Source of the DNA: Aldehydirespirator sp965261105
GTDB lineage: Bacteria > Actinomycetota > Acidimicrobiia > Acidimicrobiales > Aldehydirespiratoraceae
Assembly: GCA_965261105.1 (NCBI GenBank)
Contig: CBDHCM010000006.1
Location: 2,914,001 to 2,978,000, forward strand
Length of the DNA stretch: 64,000 nt
Reading direction: 5' to 3'
Part shown: positions 1-8,744 of the stretch, one piece after another
How positions within the stretch are numbered: position 1 is the stretch's first letter
Layout: each line of letters starts with the position of its first letter
The notes under the pieces: model-generated
Databases searched by the model: none
The model's input: only the letters and a program-made list of their open reading frames with translations
What the model was told of the DNA's origin: nothing
Made by a program: the position numbers and the translations under genes

Positions 1-452
1 GCACACCCTGGCAGAGCCAACCGAAGCGGCAGGCGGTTCACGAGCCAACCCAGCCAACGACCTACCAGACGCTACGACCCCAACGCCACACCGACCGGTC
101 CCCACATACAAGTCGGCGGTTCAGATCACGGATGTTGCTGCGGGGCGACGGCGGTTATAGTGACCTTGCTGCTTGCGACAGGGGTCGGGCGCGACAGGAG
201 TTCTGAGTTGGACCACCAGGATGCTCTACAGCCAGTCTCCACGGCGGGAAGTCGCCGCTGGTTCGACAAGGGTCCGATGGAAGCCTCGTCGGTGGCCGCC
301 ACGCAGACGCAATGCAGCTCGACGAGTTGCTGTAGTGGGCCGGGGGGTTGTCGGGCTCCGAGGCTGGACGGAGTTCTTGTCGGGCAGCGCGCCGACATCG
401 AGCCAGTTGACTCGGCCACGCGCAAGCGCGCCGCCGCCGCATAAGCCTCCGC
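1..452. other. Left-edge region, no confident gene
   Basis: No recognisable gene. The plus-strand frame that starts at base 1 stays open to a stop near 444, and it contains a short Cys-rich stretch (CCCG, about base 140) before a hydrophobic run. A thiazole/oxazole precursor peptide next to ycaO would be an attractive idea, but there is no ribosome-binding site, leader or repeated Cys/Ser/Thr core to support it. It may be the decayed 5' flank of the ycaO locus. Confidence 0.3.
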
Positions 453-1827
453 GTGGACGAACGCTCACCAGCGCAATTCGCTGGCGGTCTAGAGCCGGAC
501 GCCGGTGAGCGATCGTGCCCGTCGCCCTCTCCGGCAGCGGAAACTTCGGACGCATGCCTCGCAGTTCTGGCCGACCCGGCGATCGTCGTGGAGTGGTGGA
601 ACTTCCCACCGTTCAATGACGAGCCAAAATACTGGCACCTGTGCGCCCAACTCGCGCGTCCTGATGTCAGCACCGCCGCGGACGCGACAAGCGACACCGG
701 ATCCGTGGCGGGCGCGTCCTCTCTGTCGTTCGGGGTCGCGCGGACCAGGCTCGCCGGAGAATGCGTCGAGCGCTTCGCTCTACGGCCTCTCACAGATGAG
801 GAGCAGGCGCCTGCCTTGACCTTTGGTGCCGCTGGGCGGCGGGGCGAGGCGCTGCGCAGACAAGAAGTGGTTTGCGGAGCCGGGCTTTGTCCATCGGAAT
901 CGGCTGTGGTGCGCTGGGTCGAAGGCATCGACATCCGGACTCGCGAGCCACTCGCGGTACCGGCACAACTCGTATGTGTGCCCCATATCTTTGATGAGGA
1001 GGAGAGCGTCTTGCGGGCCCCGATTTCGACGGGCGCAGCCGCCCACACTGATCTAGATGCCGCACTGCTCAAGGGTCTGCTCGAATGCATAGAGCGTGAC
1101 GCATTCATGTATGCGTGGCTAAGGCAGAGCAACTTGGTGGAATTCAACCCCGAGTTGCTGTTGACGGCCGAAGACGAAGCGATGCGTCGCCGTATTGATG
1201 CTTGCCGGAGGTACCGACTGCAGCCGCGTTGGTTCCTGCTGCCGACGGATATTGAGGATGTGGACGTCATCATGTGTGTCATCTCGGACGCCACAGGCGT
1301 TGGACCGGAGGTGAGCATCGGAGCAAAGGCGAGCTTCTCCCTGATGGACTCATCGGTGGGAGCGCTAGGAGACTGTTGAGCAATGCCGATTTCGGCCAAC
1401 CCACAAGCCTCTGACCTGGGGTTTTGTGACCACGAAACTGGCAATTTGGGACTTGCTCAACAGTCTCCTAGACGAGGCCCACCAGATCCGGTGTTGGATG
1501 CGGCGTTTGCAGGCGACGGACACGGGGAGGCCGATGCGGCCCATTAACGGACTCCATGATCAAGCGCTGCATTGGCTTCAGCCCGAGCCCGCCATGGAAC
1601 TGCTGGCGTGGCTGGATCGGTCAACGCGCCCAGACCTGGTGCGAGGGCTAGCATCCGACGCGAGCCTTTCAGATGTCTGCGCATCAGTGGCGTCTGTGGC
1701 TGGCACCGTAGCCGCTGTCGACCTAACGGCCCGCCTGCCGCGGGACGTCCCACGATGCGGATGGCACGCCGTAAGGGTGGTTTGCCCGGGTCTACAGCCC
1801 ATGGGCCTTACCGACTCGCTTATGGAC
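453..1827 (+). pseudogene. YcaO-family cyclodehydratase, broken by a MITE and truncated by IS30
   Basis: YcaO proteins use ATP to form thiazoline/oxazoline or related backbone changes in RiPP peptides. All three YcaO signature blocks are visible: the GECVERFAL block, then STGAAAHTDLDAALLKGLLE followed by CIERDAF, then VSIGAKASFSL. The GTG start at 453 runs to a premature stop at 1377-1379, caused by a 101-bp insertion at 1368-1468. Removing the insert and one TA restores the reading SSVGAL-DEAHQIRCWMRRL and carries the frame on to VRVVCPGLQPMGLTDS, the usual YcaO tail. IS30 then begins at 1828 and replaces the last residues. No partner dehydrogenase, docking protein or precursor is visible. 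The family call is firm; the gene is dead as it stands. Confidence 0.8.
1366..1470. mobile_element. 101-bp MITE with perfect inverted ends, TA target duplication
   Basis: Perfect terminal inverted repeats: GGAGACTGTTGAGCAA at 1368-1383 and its complement at 1453-1468. The element lies between two TA dinucleotides (1366-1367 and 1469-1470), each inside a CTAG. A TA duplication at CTAG is the habit of IS630/Tc1-mariner transposases. The internal 69 bp code for nothing. The total insertion is 103 bp, so it frameshifts ycaO. No autonomous parent element is present in the window. Confidence 0.8.
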
Positions 1828-2010
1828 GGCAAGCTCTACCGGTGGTTGCGACTGAGGGCAGCATAGACGCTGTGGGCTGAGTCCCAGTCGTGGAGCTTGC
1901 GGGGCATGGTGTTGAGCAGGTCCTCGATGATGGCGAGGCGCACGGTGCCCACGTTGAGGTCGGTGCTTTTGGGCAGCCAGCGTCTCAGCAGTCCGATGCT
2001 TCTATGTTTG

Positions 2011-3060
2011 TCAAGTGGTGGTTGGTGGGTGCTGTAGGAGTCGGTAGAGCTGGCGGGCGATGTAGCGTTTGAGGCAGCGTCGGGCTTCTCGTGTGGTTTT
2101 GCCCTCGCTGATTCTTTTGGCGATGTAGGCTTGGGTGTGGGGGCAGTGTCGGCTGCGGGTGATGGCGATGGTGTGCAGTGCCCGGTTGAGGTTGCGGTCG
2201 CCGCGGCGGTTGAGGCGGTGGCGTGTTGTCTGCCCGGAGGAGGCTTCGAGGGGCGCGACCCCGCCGAGGCGGGCGAACGCGGCCTCGTTGCGGCATCGCC
2301 CGTGGTGGGACCAGGCGATGTAGATCTGGGCGGCGGTGATGGGGCCGACGCCGGGCTGGTCGAGCAGTTGGGGGGCGGCGGCGCTGATGAGCGGGCGGAT
2401 CGCCGCTTCGAGTTGGTCGGTCTCCTCGGTGAGTGTCTTGATCCGCCGGGCGATCGACCTCAGGGCCTGTTTGGTGGCGGCGAGCTCCTCGTCGGGGGAC
2501 TGTGGAGGTCTGAGGGCGCTGCACTTGGCGACTAGGGCTGCTGTGGTGAGGCCCCGGAGCTGGTCGCGCAGATCGACGGGAGCGGTGACGAGCAGGGCCT
2601 TGAGCTCGCAGATGGCTGCGACCCTCGCCCTTTGGGCACCCCGGCGGGTGGTGTCGAGCACTCGCAGCGCCTCGCGCCGGCCTCGGGCGCGCGGGATGCA
2701 CGGCTCGCGCTGGCCCAGCACCTCGCGCGCGGCGCGGCGGGCGTCGAGGGCGTCGGTCTTGGCGCCGTCGCGGGTCGCCGCTGAGCGCGGGTGGCCGAAC
2801 TCGACGACCCGCTCGCCGGCATCGTTGAGGTGGCCGGCCAGGCCCGCCCCGTATCCTCCGGCTCCCTCGATCGCCCAGGTCCGCTGCTCCGTCGAGGTGT
2901 GCCGGTCTGCCCACTCGAGGAGCTGGACATAGCCGCCGCGGCTGGCCGTGAACGCCGCCGCGGCCACCTCCGCGGTGGTGGAGGCCTCCACCACCGAGGC
3001 AGTGACGCTGTCGCGGTCGGGATCGACGCCGATCACATGTGCTGGTGCATCTGCTGGCAT
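2011..3060 (-). CDS. IS110-family RNA-guided recombinase (transposase)
   Basis: About 349 aa. The N-terminal DEDD RuvC-like domain shows IGVDPDRDS near residue 12, AIEGAGGYG and KTDALDARR. The C-terminal Tnp domain shows PGVGPITAAQI, the Ser-bearing APLEASSG and RGDRNLNRALHTIAITR. The start is placed at ATG 3060 (MPADAPAHVIGVD), nine bases after AGGAGAA, rather than at an upstream in-frame ATG at 3141 that lies inside the non-coding leader. IS110 enzymes recombine donor and target DNA as directed by a bridge RNA from the element's own end. It looks intact and potentially active. Confidence 0.9.
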   Translation of the reverse strand: MPADAPAHVIGVDPDRDSVTASVVEASTTAEVAAAAFTASRGGYVQLLEWADRHTSTEQRTWAIEGAGGYGAGLAGHLNDAGERVVEFGHPRSAATRDGAKTDALDARRAAREVLGQREPCIPRARGRREALRVLDTTRRGAQRARVAAICELKALLVTAPVDLRDQLRGLTTAALVAKCSALRPPQSPDEELAATKQALRSIARRIKTLTEETDQLEAAIRPLISAAAPQLLDQPGVGPITAAQIYIAWSHHGRCRNEAAFARLGGVAPLEASSGQTTRHRLNRRGDRNLNRALHTIAITRSRHCPHTQAYIAKRISEGKTTREARRCLKRYIARQLYRLLQHPPTTT

Positions 3061-3089
3061 GGTTGTTCTCCTATGTTGCTGTGAGATGA

Positions 3090-3300
3090 CATGCGCCGGA
3101 GGGGAACCGCCACGACAGAACTGTGATGGGTCACGCCACACGGGCGGACAGGCTTCTGATCAGGTCGCCAACGAAACACCGGGCCGGCACCGGCGGCGGC
3201 ATGCGGACAGATCGGCCTCAGGACACGAGAACGGTCAGTTGGTCTGTGGGTCACGACACCGCCGCCGGGACCAGTCTGGCGCCCTCTCCAGCGCACACCC
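3090..3300 (-). ncRNA. Putative IS110 bridge RNA
   Basis: This is the non-coding leader 5' of the recombinase gene, transcribed with it. Read 5' to 3' on the minus strand it holds, in the order known for IS621: CAGACCAAC (3246-3238), identical to the left target half plus core; GTCCG (3208-3204), complementary to the start of the right target half CGGAC; AGAAGC (3157-3152), identical to the element's right end (2003-1998); and TCACAG (3126-3121), complementary to the element's left end CTGTGA (3313-3308). The RNA ends are estimates and folding was not computed. The order and all four matches make chance unlikely, although each match is short. Confidence 0.65.
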
Positions 3301-4209
3301 CCGATACTCACAGTTGGTCTGCTCGTTGGTGGGGCGCTGCCACGGCGAGTGCGGGTCACAGAAGTAGACGTCGATGCCCAGGGTGGCCTCGATGTCGGGC
3401 CGGCGGGCCATCTCGCGGCCTTGGTCCCAGGTCAGCGTCTTGACCAGGTGCCGCGGCTGGCGGGCCGGCGCCGCTGTGACCGCGGCGGCGGTGTTGTGGG
3501 CGTCGTAGCCGTGGGGCAGCGCGACGGTGAGGGTCTGGCGGCTGGTGCGCTCCACGAGCGTCGCGACCGCGCTGCGGTTGGCCTTGCCGATGATCAGATC
3601 GCCCTCCCAGTGGCCGGGCTGGCGGCGGTCCTCGACGCTGGCCGGGCGCTGCGAGATCGCCTTGAAATCGCCCAGCGGGCTGGGCTTTCGCGCGTGGCGG
3701 CGGTTGGGCCTGCGCTTCCGGCAGCGCCGCGGCAGCAGCCTCCAGGAGCCCTCGGGCAGGCCCCGGGCGCCGCTGTGGTCATAGCAGGCGGCGTAGACCG
3801 TCTCCGCGCAGATGCCGTGGCCCTCTGAGCGCAGCTGCGCTGAGATCGCGTGCGGCGACATCCTGTCGGCGAGCAGCCCGCCGACAGCCGCGGCCAACAC
3901 GGGATCGCCCGCCAGCTTGGGCGTCTTGGGCCGGCGAGCCCGCAGACCCGCAGCCGCCTGCGCGGCCCCGGCGTCATAGCCGCCGCGCCCGCCGCCGCGC
4001 TTGAGCTCGCGATGGACCGTCGAGCGGTGCCTGCCCAAGCGCCGGGCCATCTCATCGACGTCGACGCCCGCCCTCGCCATCTCATCGACGCGCACGCGTT
4101 CCTCTGAGCTGAGGCGCTGTGCCATACTGTGAACCTCCACCGGATCGGATGCTGACTTGGACAACCGGCCATCATGGCCGATCTGTCGCATCCACCGGTG
4201 GAGGTCACC

Positions 4210-4493
4210 CACCTTCCACGAACCAGGCCTGCGCCCGTAGACACGGGCCGACACACAGCGTCACAGTTGCATCGTGAGCAGCCCCGCCGTCCGTGCAGGG
4301 GGTGAGGTGGCTGTGTCAGACCCAACGGACAGTTCTGCGCTGCTCCTGACCTCAACCTACGCCCCAGCCGCTGGTGAAGGACTACACCTCTCCCCGGTGA
4401 AACCCTTACGGAAGGTGCTGGATGCGGGAGGTCAGAGTAGGTTGCGAACACGCCATAGTGGCGCGAAGCCCAGCCCGGGCCCGCCAGCGGCGG
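4210..4493. other. Spacer between IS30-A and IS256-A
   Basis: A 284-bp stretch without a recognisable gene. A plus-strand frame from GTG 4274 runs into the neighbouring IS256 end and resembles nothing I know. It may be leftover flank of the ycaO locus. Confidence 0.3.
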
Positions 4494-5888
4494 GGGGCGT
4501 CCCGTGGAGTGGAGTGGTGGGCTTTGGGGTTGAGCCTCGGTGTCAGTTGCCGGGCGTGAGCTCGGCTGTGGCGATGGTATCGCGCTCGGGGCAGAGGGTG
4601 GCCATGGAGTGCTCTGAGAGGTAGCGGCGCTCGGTGGCCTGCCATTCGTCGTGGAGGTCCGCGAGGATCGCTCCGACGAGGCGGATGGCGGATGCTTGGT
4701 TGGGGAAGATCCCCACGACGCGTGATCGGCGTTTGATCTCTTTGTTGATGCGTTCGAGGGGGTTGGTGGACCAGATCTTCTGCCAGTGCGCCCGAGGGAA
4801 CGCGGCGAAGGCCAGCACCTCGGGCTTGGCGTCGGCCATCAGTGCTGCGACTTTGGGGAATCGGGCGCCGAGCTGGGCGGCGACTTCGTCCCAGGCGGCG
4901 TCGACGGCGTCGGCGTCGGGCTGCGCGAAGATCGTGCGGAACACTGCGGCGGCCATGTGCTAGTGGGTGCGGGGCACCAGAGCGAGCAGGTTGCGGATGA
5001 AGTGCACCCTGCAGCGCTGGCGCCCGGCGCCCTGGATGGTGCGGTCCGCGGCGGCGCCGAGCCCGGCGTGGGCGTCGGCTATCACCAGGCGCACCCCGGT
5101 GAGCCCGCGGGCTCGCAGCGAGCCCAAGAAGTGCTGCCAGAACCCCTCGCTCTCGCTGTCGCCGATGTCGCATCCCAGGATCTCGCGGTTGCCGTCTGCG
5201 GTGACGCCGGTGGCCACGACCATCGCCATCGAGGCGACCTGGCTGACGCTGTTGCGCACCTTGAGATAGGTCGCGTCCACATAGACGTAGGGGAACTCGA
5301 CGTGATCGAGGCGCCGGCCCCGGAACGCCTCCACCATCTCGTCGAGCCCCGCGCAGATGCGCGACACCTCCGACTTCGATATCCCGGACTCCGCGCCCAG
5401 CGCGGCCACCAGATCGTCTACCGATCGGGTGGACACCCCGGCCACGTAGGCCTCCATGATGACCGCGTGCAGGGCCCGGTCGATGCGCCGGCGAGGCTCG
5501 AGCACCGACGGCAACAACGAGCCCTTGCGCAGCTTGGGGATCCTCAACTCGACGTCTCCGGCCTGGGTGGCCAACAGCCGCGGCCTGTGCCCGTTGCGCT
5601 CATTCACACGAGCGTCGCTGCGCTCATAGCGCCCGGCGCCGATCGCCTCGGTGGCCTCGGCCTCGATCAGCTCCTGGAGCACCAAGCGCACCGCGCCGCG
5701 CACCAGCTCCGCGCCGCCACCGGCGCGAAACGTCTCCCACAGCTGCGCTGTGTCAGTATCAGAAAGGGTCATCGGTGTGTCCTCCTCGATGAGTGGGTGG
5801 TTTCTTCTCACCGAGGATCACGCCGATGACCCCCCTAGTGGTGGACCCCAGCGGCTACCTCAAACCCCACCACTCGGTGGGACACTGC
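4494..5888 (-). mobile_element. IS256-family element, copy A (decayed)
   Basis: It matches the intact copy at 36751-38142 along its length. The left end GGGGCGTCCCGTGGAGTG and the right end (read inward GGCAGTGTCCCACCGAGTGG) are the same imperfect inverted repeats. No 8-9 bp target duplication is seen: the left flank is unrelated spacer and the right flank is an IS3 tail, so the locus has been rearranged since insertion. Confidence 0.8.
4543..5772 (-). pseudogene. IS256 transposase with an amber stop
   Basis: A mutator-type transposase of about 409 codons, starting at ATG 5772 (MTLSDTDTAQLWETF) ten bases after GGAGGA. The frame is interrupted by a TAG at 4957-4959 in the codon that is CAG (Gln, context THQHM) in the intact copy. 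The C-terminal part, with ARFPKVAALMADAKPEVLAF and NPLERINKEIKRRSRVVGIF, is otherwise preserved. A single base change therefore inactivates it unless the stop is suppressed. Confidence 0.85.
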
Positions 5889-5978
5889 CAAGTCCCCCGC
5901 CGCCTACGCTGACCACTGGACACACCAACACCAACCAACACACCCACATCACCTGGACTCACAACCGGGTCCCCCTCA
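5889..5978 (+). mobile_element. IS3-family 3'-end remnant
   Basis: This short stretch carries the last codons and the right end of the same IS3 that follows: CCGCCGCCTACGCTGACCAC and ACTCACAACCGGGTCCCC. The same end recurs at 6437-6509 and, more diverged, at 11515-11578. It abuts the right end of IS256 copy A. Confidence 0.6.
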
Positions 5979-6509
5979 GCTCGGCTGCGCGCCCAGCGCC
6001 CCAACGACGTGTGGGCCCTGGACTTCCAGTTCGACGAGACCGCCGATCTGCGCCGCGTCAAGCTTCTCAACATTGTCGACGAGTTCACCAGAGAGGCCCT
6101 CACCATCCACGCCGCGCGCCGCATCGGCGCCGACGGCGTCGTCGCCGCCGTCGAGCAGCTCGTGCACCAGCGAGGGGCTCCAGCGCACCTGCGTATGGAC
6201 AACGGCCCCGAGCTCGTCTCGGCCGCGCTGCGGGACTGGTGCCGCATCTGGGGCACCCACACCGCCTACATCGAGCCCGGCTCGCCCTGGGAGAACCCCT
6301 ACATCGAGTCCTTCAACGGACGCCTCCGAGACGAATGCCTCAACACAGAAGACTTCGCTGACCTCCTCGAAGCCCAAGTCGTGCTCGAGGACTGGAGAAC
6401 CGAATACAACGCCTACCGGCCACACCAATCCCTCGGAGGGCTCACCCCCGCCGCCTACGCTGACCACTGGACACACCCATAGCACCCGGACTCACAACCG
6501 GGTCCCCCT
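5979..6509 (+). pseudogene. IS3-family OrfB transposase, 5'-truncated
   Basis: The frame reads RAQRPNDVWALDFQFDETAD, then MDNGPELVSAALRDWC and ENPYIESFNGRLRDE, and ends in GGLTPAAYADHWTHP at 6482. This is the C-terminal half of an IS3 DDE integrase core (D-D-E all visible). OrfA and the N-terminal half of OrfB are missing; the upstream junction at 5978/5979 joins a second IS3 tail directly. Any ATG/GTG start here is artificial, so it cannot transpose by itself. Confidence 0.85.
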
Positions 6510-6541
6510 CATCATGACATCCCCACTTGACCCGATCACCC

Positions 6542-6725
6542 GCATAACTACAACAGCACCAGACTGCACGCCGGCATCGGATACGTCACCCCCAACGACG
6601 AGCACACCGGACAAGGCGACGCCATCCGCCAAGCGCGCACCGAGGGCCTACGGCGAGCCCACCAACAGCGCCTCGACTACCATCGCCGAAACCACCACAA
6701 CAACAACCCCCAGGAACCAGCATGA
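6542..6725 (+). pseudogene. IS3-family transposase C-terminal remnant (second type)
   Basis: In frame from 6549 the bases read YNSTRLHAGIGYVTPNDEHT, then GQGDAIRQARTEGLRRAHQQ to a stop at 6723-6725. That is the tail of an actinobacterial IS3 transposase different from the one just upstream. The AT-richer sequence after the stop (GTTCCGCGTTTTTCTCAGAA, ending near 6784) looks like this element's right terminus. Only about 60 codons remain. Confidence 0.7.
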
Positions 6726-6792
6726 GTTGGTTCAATTCTCAGCCGAGTTCCGCGTTTTTCTCAGAAACAGGTCACTGGACCTAGCCGCTGCG

Positions 6793-7596
6793 TTACGGGA
6801 GCCGAGACGGCGACCGCCGATTGCCTGGGACTCTCACAACACAGACGTGTCGCTCGGTGCCGCCAGGATCGGCAGGCGAAAGAACGTCCACCCATACGTT
6901 GTCTCTCATGTGAGGCGCGAGGGGCTCCGCCGTGAGATCGAGAACGACGAGCATGCCAACGGCGATGTCGGTTACCTGATACGCGCCGGCCTGCCGCAGG
7001 TATGCCGCGAGGCCAGTCCGACTCGCATCCTGTTCCTCTCGCTTCAGTTCGACGACAAACCTAAAGCCCTCGAAGGTGAACATGAGGTCGATTCGACCAC
7101 CACCTACGTGCTGGGACTCGATCGTGTAGCCATAGAGGTCTGTCGCGCACAGCCAGTCGATGAGATGTCGCTGGAGATCACCCTCGAGAGCATTCGTGTC
7201 GAACAAGTACCGCGTGGGGCTGCGTTGTCCGCCTTCCTGCGCGTCGAGGCAGCGGGCCAGAAATCGGATGATCGAGATGACGACCGGCTGAACCTGTTCC
7301 CGCACAGGGCCGGTGTAGTCAGGGCAGGCTCGCAGTTGCTCATTCACACCTTCAATTATCTGATTCACTACGGGATGGACGCGCGACCGCGTTGCGGCCT
7401 CCCGGTCTTGAAGGCGCCGCTCAACCAAGTCGAGCGCCGAGCTTGCCGGAATGTCCTCGGGGTCGCCGCCGATGAGTTCGGCTACCGCCGGGAATGCCCC
7501 GGCGGCCGACTTTTTGGGGGCACCACCCGCCCAGTCCGCTGTCGCACGAACTGCGCAAACTCCTCGGCGTGTGGATCGTCGGATTCCTGTAGCCAC
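6793..7596 (-). CDS. PD-(D/E)XK nuclease, last gene of an ABC-ATPase operon
   Basis: The core motif is GGGRIDLMFTFEGFRFVVEL followed by KREEQD: an Asp, then the E-x-K of a PD-(D/E)XK nuclease near residues 168-190, with TGLAAYLRQAGAYQ after it, as in restriction-like enzymes. The first 35-40 codons overlap the end of the upstream gene in another frame and read as non-native sequence; native-looking sequence begins around AAGAFPAVAELIGG (about 7510). No good internal start follows. The domain may therefore be made as a fusion by a -1 shift at a CCCCCAAAAAG tract, or the gene is frameshifted. It is probably the DNA-cutting effector of the operon. Confidence 0.75.
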   Translation of the reverse strand: MATGIRRSTRRGVCAVRATADWAGGAPKKSAAGAFPAVAELIGGDPEDIPASSALDLVERRLQDREAATRSRVHPVVNQIIEGVNEQLRACPDYTGPVREQVQPVVISIIRFLARCLDAQEGGQRSPTRYLFDTNALEGDLQRHLIDWLCATDLYGYTIESQHVGGGRIDLMFTFEGFRFVVELKREEQDASRTGLAAYLRQAGAYQVTDIAVGMLVVLDLTAEPLAPHMRDNVWVDVLSPADPGGTERHVCVVRVPGNRRSPSRLP

Positions 7597-8744
7597 ATGT
7601 CGACGAATGCGATGCGTCGCGCGTCCTCGATGAAAGGTGCGATGACGGTTGGCGCAACAAGCTCTGGGAATGCTGGGGCGGTCGCTTCATCGGTAGCTCG
7701 GCGTGGGCGAAGGCTGTTGGCGACGCGATACACATCGGCTAGCGCGCCAATCGCGACCGCTGGCTCATACCAGGACGGCCCAGCAGGACCAGCTTCCACG
7801 GCCGCGTGCATCGTCCGAACGAGTTCAATCCACGCTGTCTCTGTTTCGTACCGTGGTCGAACCCACATCGGCTGCTCAGCCAGGCCCAACCCATGGAGCA
7901 GGTATTCTTGGAGCGCCGCCCGTGCCCCCTCGTAGTCGGCCGCGAGCATGTCTACGGTCGCGTCAGACGCCCAAGCCGTCACGAAACGAACGGCGTGGCC
8001 GTACATCACGGCGTCTGGCCGCTGCTCACCGGTGTTGGCTGCGTTGTCGAAGCACTCCAGTGTGGTACGCAGCCCGGCCATGCAGGCTTCGCGGTCGGCG
8101 ATCTCCAACGCGTCGATCAGCCGGCTTTGCCCAAGAGCGAACCACGCATCCGCGTCGCCGTCGCTCTCCACGAGTCGCGATATGCACTGGCGCGCGTTGT
8201 CGTCGCGCCAATGGTCGTAGGCCAAACCTGCTACCTGAGCTGCGGCAACGGCAAACGGCATCGGTTCTGGACCGCGCGCGACAGTGGTTAGAACATCAAC
8301 AAGTGCCGGTCGAGCCTCCTCAGTGATCACCGCGAGGTGCGCCAGCCAGCGGAGTGCGATGGCGGCAACGGACGCAGACTCCACGTCGGAGCGATCAGCA
8401 ATCCGAGTCCGGAGGGCGTCCTTGACGTCGATGCTGATCGAGAGGGCAGGTGCGACCGGGACGACGGCGACACATGTGTCGCCGAGAGCGAGACCTCCCA
8501 GGCCCTCTCCAATCGCCTCCGTGACAAGGGCGGTCGCCGCCGACCGCTCCGGCTCTCGAAGCTGCGCCCAGTCCGCAATGATGGCGTGAGCGACGTACGG
8601 GAACAGCGGAGAGGTCGTCACCTCGGTGGTGAGTTGATCCATGCCTCCAAGCGCTTCGACTGTGATGTCTTCGCCTCGGGCTATGAGATCAGCAACTACA
8701 TCGTCGAGCATCACGGATCGGCGCCCATCACCAGAGATACCCAT
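7482..8744 (-). CDS. Helical protein of the ABC-ATPase defence operon
   Basis: 420 aa, all-alpha and Ala-rich, without a recognised catalytic motif. Its start overlaps the ATPase gene by 17 bp, so it is translationally coupled. A segment around residue 165 (VLTTVARGPEPMPFAVAAA) resembles a segment of the SIR2 effector at 46407-48116. The 3' end runs through CCCCCAAAAAG at about 7510-7520; a -1 slip there would join it directly to the PD-(D/E)XK nuclease frame and give a protein of roughly 650 aa. It is likely the sensing or regulatory half of the effector. Function is otherwise unknown. Confidence 0.7.
   Translation of the reverse strand: MGISGDGRRSVMLDDVVADLIARGEDITVEALGGMDQLTTEVTTSPLFPYVAHAIIADWAQLREPERSAATALVTEAIGEGLGGLALGDTCVAVVPVAPALSISIDVKDALRTRIADRSDVESASVAAIALRWLAHLAVITEEARPALVDVLTTVARGPEPMPFAVAAAQVAGLAYDHWRDDNARQCISRLVESDGDADAWFALGQSRLIDALEIADREACMAGLRTTLECFDNAANTGEQRPDAVMYGHAVRFVTAWASDATVDMLAADYEGARAALQEYLLHGLGLAEQPMWVRPRYETETAWIELVRTMHAAVEAGPAGPSWYEPAVAIGALADVYRVANSLRPRRATDEATAPAFPELVAPTVIAPFIEDARRIAFVDMWLQESDDPHAEEFAQFVRQRTGRVVPPKSRPPGHSRR

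Larger units (their letters stand above)
1996..3313 (-). mobile_element. IS110-family element inserted in IS30 copy A
   Basis: The ends are defined by the uninterrupted IS30 target in the other copy (GAGCAGACCAACGGACTG, 38716-38733). Here the left target half GAGCAGACCAA is followed by the element (CTGTGAGTATC...) and the element ends ...TAGAAGCAT before CGGACTG. There are no terminal inverted repeats, as expected for IS110. The 253-nt leader upstream of the recombinase gene is non-coding and carries bridge-RNA-like guides (separate entry). Confidence 0.85.
1836..4125 (-). pseudogene. IS30 transposase, interrupted by IS110
   Basis: The transposase starts at ATG 4125 (MAQRLSSEERVRVDEMARAG) with an N-terminal helix-turn-helix, then carries the IS30 DDE core: HWEGDLIIG, TWDQGREMA and NEQTN. 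The coding sequence breaks at 3314 inside the codons around NEQTNG, where the IS110 was inserted, and resumes at 1995 for about 50 C-terminal residues to a stop at 1836-1838. The two pieces join without loss when compared with the other copy, so the insertion was clean. Not functional. Confidence 0.85.
1828..4209 (-). mobile_element. IS30-family element, copy A, split by an IS110
   Basis: The boundaries come from comparison with the second copy at 36430-38894. Imperfect inverted ends: GGCAAGCTCTACCGGTGG from 1828 and, read inward on the minus strand, GGTGACCTCCACCGGTGG from 4209. An IS110 sits at 1996-3313 inside the transposase gene. The flanks show no matching 2-3 bp duplication, so either the flank decayed or recombination followed insertion. 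The low-coordinate end truncates ycaO. Confidence 0.8.

Noticed and set aside
1..444. Thiazole/oxazole precursor peptide upstream of ycaO
   Set aside because: A CCCG patch alone is not enough: no start with a ribosome-binding site, no leader, no repetitive core.
155..1444. Long minus-strand open frame of 429 codons opposite ycaO
   Set aside because: Ser/Arg/Pro-rich, no motifs, and antisense to clear YcaO signatures; an artefact of high GC.
6073..7935. 620-codon plus frame spanning IS3 scraps and the nuclease region
   Set aside because: It crosses two transposon remnants in wrong frames and then lies antisense to the PD-(D/E)XK and helical genes.
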